Positions 1-7,361 of a stretch of DNA of 14,936 nt are shown piece after piece; the first letter of the stretch is position 1; each line of letters opens with the position of its first letter. Under the pieces are notes generated by a model. It ran no database searches, was not told where the DNA came from, and saw only the letters and a program-made list of their open reading frames with translations. Origin of the DNA: Desulfobacula sp. (GTDB taxonomy: Bacteria > Desulfobacterota > Desulfobacteria > Desulfobacterales > Desulfobacteraceae); assembly GCA_029940245.1 (NCBI GenBank), contig JAOZRF010000013.1:1-14936 (forward strand), given 5' to 3'. Position numbers and translations under genes: made by a program.

Positions 1-297
1 CCTGTTAAAGATATAACAGGTATTATAAACTTTCCCGTCATCAAGTTCCGGTATTGATCCTCCGACAATATAACACCCATAAAGATTCGCTAGCTCAGAC
101 AACATCTGCCAGGCTTCCCCCCCCTCCTCTTCAGCATATTCCAGGAAAAGCGATGTGTCATATGGACAATTAAATATTTCCGGCAGGCAGATAATATCTG
201 CATTTTTCTGTTTTGCAATTTTGCACCAGTCCCGAACATATTGGTAATTCACAGTTTTATCCTTACCAACCGGCATTTGAAATTGGGCAACTATCAT
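1..297 (-). CDS. Carbon-nitrogen hydrolase, Nit2/omega-amidase type, left copy (3' truncated)
   Basis: Mirror copy of the gene starting at 14342. Codons 1-99 are present, starting with ATG at 297-295 and ending exactly at base 1. This piece contains the first member of the Glu-Lys-Cys catalytic triad (Glu40 in CLPEIF) but stops before Lys109 and Cys150, so as drawn it could not make an active enzyme. The truncation coincides with the end of the palindrome arm and of the window, so it is probably an edge effect and not a pseudogene. There is no stop codon or frameshift in the visible part. Confidence 0.85.
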   Translation of the reverse strand, partial: MIVAQFQMPVGKDKTVNYQYVRDWCKIAKQKNADIICLPEIFNCPYDTSLFLEYAEEEGGEAWQMLSELANLYGCYIVGGSIPELDDGKVYNTCYIFNR

Positions 298-364
298 AAT
301 TTTCCCCTATTTTTAGATTTTATCATACCTGTATTGTCATTTTTATTCCTGCTCTTTTATAATT

Positions 365-393
365 TATATATCCCTTATTTCATAAATTTACAA
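365..393 (-). promoter_or_regulatory. Candidate sigma70 promoter for the amidase, left copy
   Basis: On the minus strand this reads TTGTAA (393-388), 17 bp, TATATA (370-365). It lies about 70 bp upstream of the ATG at 297. It is an exact mirror of 14246-14274. The surrounding DNA is strongly AT-rich, so hexamers like these occur easily by chance. Confidence 0.35.
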
Positions 394-465
394 TCGGTCA
401 CCAACAAATTGAAAAAAGAAATTTTGACAACCCCATTAATTAAATTTATCTTTAATTCCAATTAG

Positions 466-521
466 ATGAACACAGGAATACTGGATATTCACACTGCTCA
501 AGAGAACTCTCCTGTGTTCAT
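466..521. repeat. 56-bp hairpin with 12-bp perfect stem, left copy
   Basis: ATGAACACAGGA (466-477) pairs with TCCTGTGTTCAT (510-521) around a 32-base centre. It sits between the PLP-enzyme stop codon and the amidase promoter. There is no T-run, so it is not a canonical Rho-independent terminator. It could be a REP-like or miniature element, or a 3'-end processing hairpin. It mirrors 14118-14173. Confidence 0.6.
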
Positions 522-548
522 GTTTTCTACACCATGATAATAATATAT

Positions 549-2012
549 TTAAGGCACCAGGCCCACACGTTTATTAAAGTCAATAATCAGTTCATCAATG
601 GCATCAACCTGATCAAACATGGAATACCAGTAATTGTCATGATCATACCACTGATTGTTCAGTTCTTCCACATCACGTCCCTGCTGTTCTATCCAGGTAT
701 AGTATTTAAGATTGTGTATGGCTTTTCTATCGTAATAGGACAGCTCTTTTGTATGGTCAATGGTAATGGAGCTGATGAGCTCCATATCTTTCTGGGCATT
801 ATTGTCGGTGTATGCCCCCCGTTCCTGTTCAAGTTCATTGAGCCTTGAAGCGTATAGCTGCATGGAGTCCGTTGCAATGGAAACCACGTAATCATCCTCG
901 GTGAGTTCATTATATTTTGCAAACTTGATGGCAGCAATCATGTTGCCGATCCCTGAAATCCCCAGAAGATCCAATTTTTCCACAAGGTGTGGATCTAACC
1001 CACTTTTTACCAGGGCCTGCCTTCCTTTGGGCTCATTGAACAGACGTAATGCCCTCATAGGCGCCTCATCATCCACAGCCGCCACAAAATCGGTTTCTTT
1101 GAGATCATGAACCCAGGGCACATGTTTATCGCCAATGCCTTCGATGCGGTGGGCACCGAACCCATTATTGAGAAGTGTGGGACACTGGAGGGCTTCTGCT
1201 GCCACGATCTTTGAGCGCGAAAATTTTTGTTTCAGATAATACCCCGCTCCCAGGGTTCCACCGGAACCCGATGAGGAGACATATCCTGCAAACCGTTTAC
1301 CCGGTGTCAGATAGTGTTTCAAAAGTGTTTCAATGGCATTTCCGGTCACGGTATAATGCCACATGGGGTTACCCATTTCATCAAACTGGTTGAAAATTCT
1401 TAAATCTTCTCCAGAACTTTTAAGTTCCCAGCATTTGTCAAAAATTTCTTTGACATTGGATTCACAACCCGGGGTTGCAATGACCTGACCCGCTATTTTG
1501 CTCAGCCATTCAAAGCGTTCCTTTGACATTTCCTCGGGCAAAATGGCGATGGCATTGCATGCCAGAAGCGCTGATATATAGGCACCGCCGCGGCAATAGT
1601 TTCCTGTGGACGGCCAGACTGCCTTTGTCTTTTCAGGATCAAACTGGCCTGTTACAAGGCTCGGAGCAAGGCAGCCGTATGTAGCCCCGACCTTATGAGC
1701 ACCTGTAGGGAACCAGCGGCCGGCCAGCATGATGATATTGGCCCGACACCCGGTAAGTTCCGGGGGTAGAACAAAATGATTAACGCCACCGAAAAGCCCA
1801 CCGAAATCTTTAGACTCATTGTTCCAGGTAATCCGGTAAAGGTTTGCCGAATGGACATCCCAGAGCCCGATGGATTTGAGCTGGTCTTTTATTTTTACCG
1901 GAACAGTATCCGGATTTTTCATCATACCGAATGTGGGCAGGGTAATCCCTTTTTTCCGGCAATAGGCAATGTTTTTTTTAAGTGTCTTGGAATGAATAGT
2001 TAAATCAATCAC
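549..2012 (-). CDS. PLP-dependent fold-type-II enzyme of unknown substrate, left copy
   Basis: Mirror copy of 12627-14090, where the residue-level reading is given (487 residues, PLP lysine 107). In this orientation it is the second gene of a minus-strand pair: the threonine-synthase-like gene ends at 2026 and this one starts at GTG 2012, 13 bases later. The 251-bp gap to the amidase start at 297 holds a hairpin and a candidate promoter. The large plus-strand frames inside it (for example 534-848) are antisense shadows. Confidence 0.9.
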   Translation of the reverse strand: MIDLTIHSKTLKKNIAYCRKKGITLPTFGMMKNPDTVPVKIKDQLKSIGLWDVHSANLYRITWNNESKDFGGLFGGVNHFVLPPELTGCRANIIMLAGRWFPTGAHKVGATYGCLAPSLVTGQFDPEKTKAVWPSTGNYCRGGAYISALLACNAIAILPEEMSKERFEWLSKIAGQVIATPGCESNVKEIFDKCWELKSSGEDLRIFNQFDEMGNPMWHYTVTGNAIETLLKHYLTPGKRFAGYVSSSGSGGTLGAGYYLKQKFSRSKIVAAEALQCPTLLNNGFGAHRIEGIGDKHVPWVHDLKETDFVAAVDDEAPMRALRLFNEPKGRQALVKSGLDPHLVEKLDLLGISGIGNMIAAIKFAKYNELTEDDYVVSIATDSMQLYASRLNELEQERGAYTDNNAQKDMELISSITIDHTKELSYYDRKAIHNLKYYTWIEQQGRDVEELNNQWYDHDNYWYSMFDQVDAIDELIIDFNKRVGLVP

Positions 2013-2019
2013 GGGTCAA

Positions 2020-2024
2020 TCCTT
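2020..2024 (-). promoter_or_regulatory. Ribosome binding site fixing the GTG start of the PLP enzyme, left copy
   Basis: AAGGA on the minus strand lies 7 bases before GTG 2012 and immediately after the stop codon of the upstream gene. This supports the GTG start and translational coupling. Confidence 0.7.
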
Positions 2025-2025
2025 T

Positions 2026-3201
2026 TTATAAAATGTCATCAACGGAGGAAATCAAGGTTTCAGGCAAACAAATACCTAAGCTTGCTGATGCAATGTCTTT
2101 TAAACCGTTCCCTGTGGTTAGAACCACAATAAACGCCTCGGGATCCAGCCCGGGGGCAGATTTTAAAAATCCTGCAAATGCTGCAGCACCAGCAGGTTCA
2201 GTGAAAAGGCCAGTGGTGCTGGAAAGATTGGCCTGGGCCTGAATGATTTCGTCATCCGACACAGTCATGACCTCTCCTTCGTACTCTTTTATCTGGGCCA
2301 GGGCATGAATCCCGTTTCGAGGTACGTCGACGCAGATAGAATCCGCCACTGTGGCGGTGGGAATATTTTCAAATTTCCCGGTGGTATATGCCCTGAAAAG
2401 GGCATCAGACGTTTTGGCCTGTACCCCTACAATTTTTGGCATCTTTTCGATAAGTCCCAGCTGTTTCAAATCCCGAAACCCTTTATAAACACCTGAAAGA
2501 ATACATCCGTCTCCTATGGAAACAAACAAGGTATCCGGTACCTTTCCCAGTTGCTTGAACACTTCCAGGGACACGGTCTTTTTGCCTTCAATGGTCATGG
2601 GGTTATAGGCAGTGTTGCGGCTCATACCGCCTTTTTTCTGTGAATATGCCAGAGAAATATCATAGGCCATATCATAGGTGCCATCCACCCGGAAAACCTG
2701 AGCCCCATACTGGAGTGCCTGGACAAGCTTTGCCTCTGGAGCTGTTTTTGGTAAAAACAGGGTGATGGTCTGACCGGCGGCTGCACCGATTCCGGCCATG
2801 GATGAACCGGCATTGCCCGTGGACGCCAGGGCAATATCATTAATATTGAATTTTTTTGCAAAAGCTGAAACAAGAAACGAGGCCCTGTCCTTGAAAGAGG
2901 AGGTTGGGTTTGAACCATCATCCTTGATAAACAGATTTTTGAACCCGGTTTTCTGCCTCAAATTTGCAGGTTCCCACAAAGGGGTATTGCCCACAGGTGA
3001 GGGTGGAAAATACTTTTGTTCTACGGGGAGCAGATCTAAACTGGTAAAATTTTCATCGCTGCTGCCGCTCAATTTCACCTCCAGAACACCTGAAAGGGGC
3101 TGGTCGGGTTGTTGGCTTTTTAAACAGTCCGGACACAGGGTCAATTCCGGCACTATATCAAATATTTTATTGCAGATACTACAACAATAGTGAAACTCCA
3201 T
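2026..3201 (-). CDS. Threonine-synthase-family PLP enzyme with zinc ribbon, left copy
   Basis: Mirror copy of 11438-12613, annotated in detail there (391 residues). Here it runs leftward from ATG 3201 and is the first gene of the minus-strand group, divergent from the acyl-CoA dehydrogenase across a 469-bp spacer. It is intact, with no frameshift, and is identical to the right-arm copy. Confidence 0.92.
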   Translation of the reverse strand: MEFHYCCSICNKIFDIVPELTLCPDCLKSQQPDQPLSGVLEVKLSGSSDENFTSLDLLPVEQKYFPPSPVGNTPLWEPANLRQKTGFKNLFIKDDGSNPTSSFKDRASFLVSAFAKKFNINDIALASTGNAGSSMAGIGAAAGQTITLFLPKTAPEAKLVQALQYGAQVFRVDGTYDMAYDISLAYSQKKGGMSRNTAYNPMTIEGKKTVSLEVFKQLGKVPDTLFVSIGDGCILSGVYKGFRDLKQLGLIEKMPKIVGVQAKTSDALFRAYTTGKFENIPTATVADSICVDVPRNGIHALAQIKEYEGEVMTVSDDEIIQAQANLSSTTGLFTEPAGAAAFAGFLKSAPGLDPEAFIVVLTTGNGLKDIASASLGICLPETLISSVDDIL

Positions 3202-3400
3202 GGTTTTTTCTCCGATTTATTTAGTCACCTCCAAAAACCGCAGGTACTGCAACCTTTTTAAATGCTTTTTTCAGCAGCGGTCAGGGTTAGGAAATAACTT
3301 ATTTTTCACTGTCTATCAGGCTGTTTCAGAAGTCTTATAAGTGCATTTATCGGGTGTTATTTTATTGTTGCCAACCAGCCTTTGTCCAGGCCATAGGGGT

Positions 3401-3429
3401 GTTGTAACTGCAAAAATTATAATTGTCAA
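3401..3429 (-). promoter_or_regulatory. Candidate promoter for the threonine-synthase-like operon, left copy
   Basis: The minus strand reads TTGACA (3429-3424), 17 bp, then a weak TACAAC (3406-3401). A perfect TATAAT (3421-3416) overlaps the spacer but lacks a good -35. The start of transcription is therefore uncertain. Either choice leaves a leader of about 190-210 bases. Confidence 0.35.
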
Positions 3430-3530
3430 ACTGCTTTTGTCGCTGCCATGGCTGACGTATGAAATAATTTAAGCTATCTTGTCATATTGATTTTCCACTT
3501 CAGACTAAGCTGGATCAATCAAAAAAGCAT

Positions 3531-3558
3531 TTGACAAAATAATCTCTTTAAATATAGT
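3531..3558 (+). promoter_or_regulatory. Sigma70 promoter of the acyl-CoA operon, left copy
   Basis: A perfect -35 TTGACA (3531-3536), a 16-bp spacer and TATAGT (3553-3558, 5 of 6 to consensus) precede the operon. Transcription would start near 3565, giving a leader of about 105 bases. The TetR-like operator begins about 7 bases after that start, so a bound repressor would block the polymerase. Confidence 0.7.
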
Positions 3559-3571
3559 ATCTTGAAAATAG

Positions 3572-3589
3572 ACTGAGCGCTCGATCAGT
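3572..3589. promoter_or_regulatory. TetR-like palindromic operator at +1 of the acyl-CoA operon, left copy
   Basis: ACTGAGCGCTCGATCAGT is an 18-bp imperfect palindrome with 7 of 9 pairs matching, and it contains the perfect core GAGCGCTC. Its length, its symmetry and its place just downstream of the predicted transcription start fit an operator for a TetR-family acyl-CoA-responsive repressor, which commonly controls such degradation operons. No regulator gene is in the window, so the family assignment is inference. Confidence 0.6.
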
Positions 3590-3657
3590 TTTCTTAAATT
3601 GTCGGGTGACGTCAGGAGTAAAAATCATAAGCAAAAACAAAATAATGTATAATACAT

Positions 3658-3665
3658 AAGGAGGT
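3658..3665 (+). promoter_or_regulatory. Strong Shine-Dalgarno fixing the GTG start of the acyl-CoA dehydrogenase, left copy
   Basis: AAGGAGGT, nearly full complementarity to the 16S rRNA tail, lies 5 bases before GTG 3671. It decides the start codon. Confidence 0.85.
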
Positions 3666-3670
3666 GTCGG

Positions 3671-4819
3671 GTGGATTTTGACCTTACCAAAGAACAGGAA
3701 ATGATCCGTAAGGAAGTCAGAAAATTTGCACAAAAAGAGATCGCACCCATTGCAGGAGAGCTTGATGAAAAAGAAGAATTTTCTGCTGAGCTGACCCGAA
3801 AAATGGGGGAAATAGGTCTTTTTGGCATGTTTGTTTCAGAAAAGTATGGCGGTCAGGAAATGGATTATATTTCATACATTATCGGCGTTGAAGAAGTTGC
3901 CAGGATTGACGGCTCCCAGGCTGCCACCATTGCAGCTGGCAATTCCCTTGGCATAGGCCCGATCTACTATTTTGGAACTGAGGCACAAAAACAAAAATAC
4001 CTGCCCAGACTTTGTTCAGGAAAAGGCCTGTGGGGATTTGGACTCACAGAACCCACGGCCGGGTCTGATGCCGGCGGCAGTAAAACAACTGCTGTGCTGG
4101 ATGGAGATGAATGGGTCATTAACGGCTCAAAAATATTCATCACCAATGCTGCCTGTGACATGACCATGGGCGTTACTGTTCAGGCCATCACAGGTACAAG
4201 GGACAGTGGCAAACCTGAATATTCCTGTATCCTTGTTGAGGCCGGAACAAAGGGATTTAAAGCCGTCCCCATGCACAAAAAACTGATGTGGCGATCCTCC
4301 AATACGGCAGAACTCTATTTTGATGATGTGAGAGTTCCAAAAGAAAATATTCTGGGGGAAAAAGGGGATGGGTTCCACCAGATGCTGGCAACCCTTGACG
4401 GGGGAAGGCTTTCCATCGGTGCCATGGGACTTGGTGGTGCCCAGGGAGCCTATGATCTTGCCTTAAAATATGCAAAAGAAAGAAAACAGTTTGGCCAGCC
4501 CATTTCAAAATTCCAGGCCATCGCATTCAAGCTTGCCGATAGTGCCATGGAAATAGAGTGTGCCAGAAATCTTTTATACAAAGCCTGCTGGCTGAAAAGC
4601 AATAAACGGCCCTATGAAAAAGAGGCTGCAATGGGTAAGCTCTATTGTTCTGAAGTCATGTCCAGGGTGGCGGATCATGCCGTCCAGATCCATGGCGGAT
4701 ATGGCCTTATGAAAGAATATAATGTGGAAAGATTTTACCGGGATCAGAAACTGTTAGAAATAGGTGAAGGAACCTCGGAAGTTCAGCGCATTGTAATTTC
4801 AAGACATATTGGCTGCTGA
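3671..4819 (+). CDS. Acyl-CoA dehydrogenase (FAD flavoprotein)
   Basis: A 382-residue cytoplasmic flavoenzyme that desaturates an acyl-CoA at C2-C3 and passes electrons to electron-transfer flavoprotein. Its length is typical of the family. The GLTEPTAGSDAGG signature (about 124-136) binds FAD and substrate. The middle beta-domain is followed by the helical C-domain with RKQFGQPISKFQ (271-282), HGGYG (341-345) and the catalytic GEGTSE motif. Glu366 is the base, at the position used by butyryl-, medium-chain and short/branched-chain enzymes. Isovaleryl-CoA dehydrogenase instead has Gly-Ala-Gly-Thr here and a glutamate in the helix near residue 245, where this protein has LDGGRLS. First gene of a three-gene operon, 35 bases before the hydratase. 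The neighbours imply a leucine/isovalerate pathway substrate, but the active site argues against assuming isovaleryl-CoA. Start: GTG behind AAGGAGGT. Family certain, substrate uncertain. Confidence 0.93.
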   Translation: MDFDLTKEQEMIRKEVRKFAQKEIAPIAGELDEKEEFSAELTRKMGEIGLFGMFVSEKYGGQEMDYISYIIGVEEVARIDGSQAATIAAGNSLGIGPIYYFGTEAQKQKYLPRLCSGKGLWGFGLTEPTAGSDAGGSKTTAVLDGDEWVINGSKIFITNAACDMTMGVTVQAITGTRDSGKPEYSCILVEAGTKGFKAVPMHKKLMWRSSNTAELYFDDVRVPKENILGEKGDGFHQMLATLDGGRLSIGAMGLGGAQGAYDLALKYAKERKQFGQPISKFQAIAFKLADSAMEIECARNLLYKACWLKSNKRPYEKEAAMGKLYCSEVMSRVADHAVQIHGGYGLMKEYNVERFYRDQKLLEIGEGTSEVQRIVISRHIGC

Positions 4820-4854
4820 TATAAAGGAAAGGAACAGACTTCCAGGAGAAAACC

Positions 4855-5679
4855 ATGCGCACAAACCATAAAAACAACGATAATAGCGGTAACAACGAAA
4901 ATGATCCCATATTGCTGAAAGAAGAAAAAAATAAGAGCATCATTCTGACCATGAACAGACCCAGGGTGATGAACTGCCTGAATTTTGACCTCTTATATGC
5001 CATTAAAAATGAAATTGATGAACTTCAATACAGGACAGATATCAGGACTGTGATCATTACTGGTGCCGGAGAAAAATCCTTTTGTGCAGGCGCTGATTTA
5101 AAGGAAAGGGCAGGCTTAACTCCGGATGAGGTGAAACGATTTATCATCACCATAAGAAATCTTCTGACCGCAATTCAAAATCTTCCCATTCCCGTGATTT
5201 CCGCCGTGAATGGAATCGCCCTTGGCGGTGGTACGGAAGTGGCGCTGGCCTCGGATATCCGCATCGCCTCAGAAACGGCCGGCATGGGATTAACTGAAGC
5301 AAGGCTTGCCATAATCCCTGGAGGGGGCGGCACCCAGCGTCTGCCGCGGATCATCGGGGTGGCAAAGGCAAAGGAATTGATTTTTACAGGACGAAGGGTG
5401 GATGCAAAAGAAGCCCTTGATATAGGCCTTGTGAACCAGGTAACATCACCTGAAACTCTTCTGGATGAGTGCATGAAAATGGCAGACATGATCAAAGAGA
5501 CCGGCCCCATTGCCGTTGAGATGGCAAAATATGCCATAGACAAAGGCATTGAAACCGACCTTGCCACAGGACTTGCCATTGAATCCAATGCTTACCGGGT
5601 AACTATCCCCACGGAAGACAGAATCGAAGGCCTGAAAGCGTTTAAAGAGAAAAGAAAACCCGTTTATAAAGGAAGATAA
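4855..5679 (+). CDS. liuC: Enoyl-CoA hydratase, methylglutaconyl-CoA hydratase (LiuC/AUH) type
   Basis: A 274-residue crotonase-fold enzyme that adds water across an enoyl-CoA double bond. FCAGADLKERAGL (77-89) and GIALGGGTEVALASDIR (120-136) form the CoA and oxyanion-hole region. Both hydratase glutamates are present: Glu128 in GGGTE and Glu148 in GLTEARLAIIPGGGGTQRLP. From memory, the run from LAIIPGGGGTQRLPR through AKELIF to IPTEDRIEGLKAFKEKR and the YKG end closely follow human AUH and bacterial LiuC, which convert 3-methylglutaconyl-CoA to HMG-CoA. The first 20 residues are polar and Asn-rich, outside the conserved fold. ATG 4855 is preceded by AGGAG at a 6-base spacing. The stop lies 8 bases before the carboxyltransferase. 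Generic enoyl-CoA hydratase activity is the safe alternative. Confidence 0.88.
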   Translation: MRTNHKNNDNSGNNENDPILLKEEKNKSIILTMNRPRVMNCLNFDLLYAIKNEIDELQYRTDIRTVIITGAGEKSFCAGADLKERAGLTPDEVKRFIITIRNLLTAIQNLPIPVISAVNGIALGGGTEVALASDIRIASETAGMGLTEARLAIIPGGGGTQRLPRIIGVAKAKELIFTGRRVDAKEALDIGLVNQVTSPETLLDECMKMADMIKETGPIAVEMAKYAIDKGIETDLATGLAIESNAYRVTIPTEDRIEGLKAFKEKRKPVYKGR

Positions 5680-5687
5680 AAATACCC

Positions 5688-7277
5688 ATGACAGAGAATA
5701 AAACTTTTTGGAAAGCTGAAGAAGAAAAACTGGAAGAGCGGAGACAGGAGGCGATCTGTTCCGGCGGCCAGAAAGCCATAGACACCCTTGCCAAAAGAGG
5801 CAAACTGCCTGTAAGAGAATTGATCGCAGACCTGATTGATCCTGATACCCAATTTTTTGAACTCTCCACTTTAGCAGGGTTTGGCGTGGAATATCCCGGG
5901 GTTAAAGATGTGCATTGTGCAGGTATTGTAACGGGCATTGGAAAAATCCATGGCAACTGGACCATGATCATGGCCAATGACAGCCGTGTCAAAGCGGGCA
6001 CTTATTTTCCCATCACCCTTAAAAAACACATGAGGGCCCAGGCTATTGCTGAAAAAAACGGGCTCAACTGCCTTTATATAGCTGATTCAGGAGGTGTTTT
6101 CCTCCCCATGCAGGCCGATGTATTTCCTGATGATCAGCATTTCGGGTCTATCTTTTATAATATGGCAAGGATGTCTGCCAAAGGACTTCGCCAGGTCACC
6201 ATCAGTACAGGCGGCAATACGGCAGGAGGTGCTTATATTGTTTTCATGGCCTGTGAATCCATCATGATTGACAAGCAGTCTTTTTCATTTTTAGGGGGCC
6301 CTCCCCTTGTAAAAATGGCCACGGGCGAAGAAATCTCTGCTGAAAAACTTGGGGGAGCAAAGGTTCATACCCAGATTTCCGGTGGGGCAGATCATCTGTG
6401 TACTGACCAGACCGATGCCATCAAAAGAGCCAGACAGCTCCTTTCTTTGACCCGGCCCCAGAAAATCCATGGTCACACCTATCAGGCAAAAGAGCCCGAA
6501 GTTCCTTTGGAAACCCTGTATGATATCATGCCCATATCTCCCCACAAAGGCATTGATGGCAGAAAAATCATTGCTGCCATTGCAGATGAATCTGAATTTA
6601 TTGAACATAAAAAAAATTTTGCTCCTGGCCGGGGCACCAATATCCTGACGGGTAAAATCAGAATCAAGGGATTTCCCATCGGGGTTGTCTGTTCCAATGC
6701 AGCAGGCATTATCTTTCATGAAGCCGCACAAAAAGTGGCTGAATGGGTGGTACGATGTTCCTATGAAAAAATCCCGTTGCTCTTTATCCAGAGTTCTCCC
6801 GGATATATGATCGGCTCTGATTCTGAACATGCGGGTATTGGAAAATATGGCGCAGACATGGTAAGAGCTGTTTCCTGTGCCCAGGTGCCAAGGATACAAC
6901 TTGTTATAGGACCGGATAACGGAGCTGCCAATTACGGCATGTGCGGCCGTGGATACAGACCCAACTTTCTATTTTCAACCATGCGGGCCAGAACCGGAGT
7001 CATGAGCGGAAGAAGTGCCGGCGGGGTTCTGTTAAGCATTGAGCAGGCCAAGGCAAATGCAAAAGGTACACCCATGACCCTGGAAGAGATAAATGAATTC
7101 GAGCAGAAAATGATTGACAAATATGATGGTGAAGCTCATCCCTTTTTCTGCGCTTCAAGGCTTTTAAACGACCGGGTCATCAAATTTTCCGAAATCCGGG
7201 ACTGGCTTGCCATGGCCTTTGAGGTCAGCCTTGTCAGACCCGTTGGAGAACCAAGCTTTGGAAATTTCAGATTTTAA
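5688..7277 (+). CDS. liuB: Acyl-CoA carboxylase carboxyltransferase (beta) subunit, methylcrotonyl-CoA carboxylase type
   Basis: A 529-residue protein with two crotonase-like halves, close to the usual length of about 535 for the MCC beta subunit. It transfers CO2 from carboxybiotin to an acyl-CoA. N-half motifs: AGTYFPITLKKHMRAQ (103-118), DSGGVFLPMQ..FPD (133-148), TGGNTAGGAY (174-183) supplying the oxyanion-hole glycines, and FLGGPPLVKMATGE (201-214). C-half motifs: SSPGYMIGSDSE (369-380), GAANYGMCGRGYRPNFLF (412-429) and RARTGVMSG (433-441). The CGR-Y and GPPLVK blocks fit MCC and geranyl-CoA carboxylase better than propionyl-CoA carboxylase or glutaconyl-CoA decarboxylase. It needs a biotin carboxylase/biotin carrier alpha subunit, which is not in the window; the palindrome axis begins 42 bases after its stop. 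Translation probably starts from GGAAG overlapping the end of the hydratase gene, 12 bases upstream, so coupling is likely. Confidence 0.92.
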   Translation: MTENKTFWKAEEEKLEERRQEAICSGGQKAIDTLAKRGKLPVRELIADLIDPDTQFFELSTLAGFGVEYPGVKDVHCAGIVTGIGKIHGNWTMIMANDSRVKAGTYFPITLKKHMRAQAIAEKNGLNCLYIADSGGVFLPMQADVFPDDQHFGSIFYNMARMSAKGLRQVTISTGGNTAGGAYIVFMACESIMIDKQSFSFLGGPPLVKMATGEEISAEKLGGAKVHTQISGGADHLCTDQTDAIKRARQLLSLTRPQKIHGHTYQAKEPEVPLETLYDIMPISPHKGIDGRKIIAAIADESEFIEHKKNFAPGRGTNILTGKIRIKGFPIGVVCSNAAGIIFHEAAQKVAEWVVRCSYEKIPLLFIQSSPGYMIGSDSEHAGIGKYGADMVRAVSCAQVPRIQLVIGPDNGAANYGMCGRGYRPNFLFSTMRARTGVMSGRSAGGVLLSIEQAKANAKGTPMTLEEINEFEQKMIDKYDGEAHPFFCASRLLNDRVIKFSEIRDWLAMAFEVSLVRPVGEPSFGNFRF

Positions 7278-7284
7278 ATAAATG

Positions 7285-7354
7285 AATGGGGTCAGGCTTT
7301 GCTTATTGTGGTTATTGAGCTCAATAACCACAATAAGCAAAGCCTGACCCCATT
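7285..7354. repeat. 70-bp REP-like perfect palindrome at the axis
   Basis: AATGGGGTCAGGCTTTGCTT begins at 7285 and its exact complement ends at 7354, with GAGCTC in the middle and no loop. It lies 7 bases after the stop of each carboxyltransferase copy. From memory, GGGGTCAGGCTTTGC-type sequences recur between genes in Desulfobacterota and resemble REP elements associated with TnpA_REP transposases; I could not check this. The true limits of a natural hairpin cannot be seen because the whole flank is mirrored. It may also act as a bidirectional transcription end, but there is no T-run. Confidence 0.6.
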
Positions 7355-7361
7355 CATTTAT

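Larger units (their letters stand above)
3202..3670. promoter_or_regulatory. 469-bp divergent intergenic control region, left copy
   Basis: This region lies between the start codons of the threonine-synthase-like gene (minus) and the acyl-CoA dehydrogenase (plus). It is AT-rich and has no credible gene. It holds the plus-strand promoter at 3531-3558, the TetR-like operator at 3572-3589, a weaker minus-strand promoter near 3401-3429, an inverted pair ATTGAT/ATCAAT (3486-3491 and 3514-3519), and a leader of roughly 190 bases before the minus-strand gene. I recognised no known riboswitch in that leader. Confidence 0.7.

Noticed and set aside
241..465. 74-codon frame over the amidase 5' end, with a mirror at 14174-14398
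   Set aside because: It is antisense to the amidase start and its promoter region. The hydrophobic look comes from AT-rich DNA, and it has no ribosome binding site.
3648..3653. TATAAT just before the dehydrogenase start
   Set aside because: There is no -35 at the proper distance, and a transcript starting from it would begin within the Shine-Dalgarno sequence.
3548..3733. 61-codon minus-strand frame across the acyl-CoA promoter
   Set aside because: It runs over the promoter, operator and dehydrogenase start, and is a chance frame in AT-rich DNA.
3671..4819. Naming the dehydrogenase liuA/ivd from its neighbours
   Set aside because: The catalytic glutamate is at residue 366 in GEGTSE, not at the isovaleryl-CoA dehydrogenase position, so the specific name is not supported.
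5175..5588. 137-codon antisense frame in the hydratase gene, with a mirror at 9051-9464
   Set aside because: It is complementary to conserved crotonase motifs, which fix the true reading frame on the opposite strand.
6291..6899. 202-codon minus-strand frame, with a mirror at 7740-8348
   Set aside because: It lies entirely inside the well-supported carboxyltransferase gene on the other strand, has no recognisable motif and no ribosome binding site, and its composition is that of an antisense shadow.
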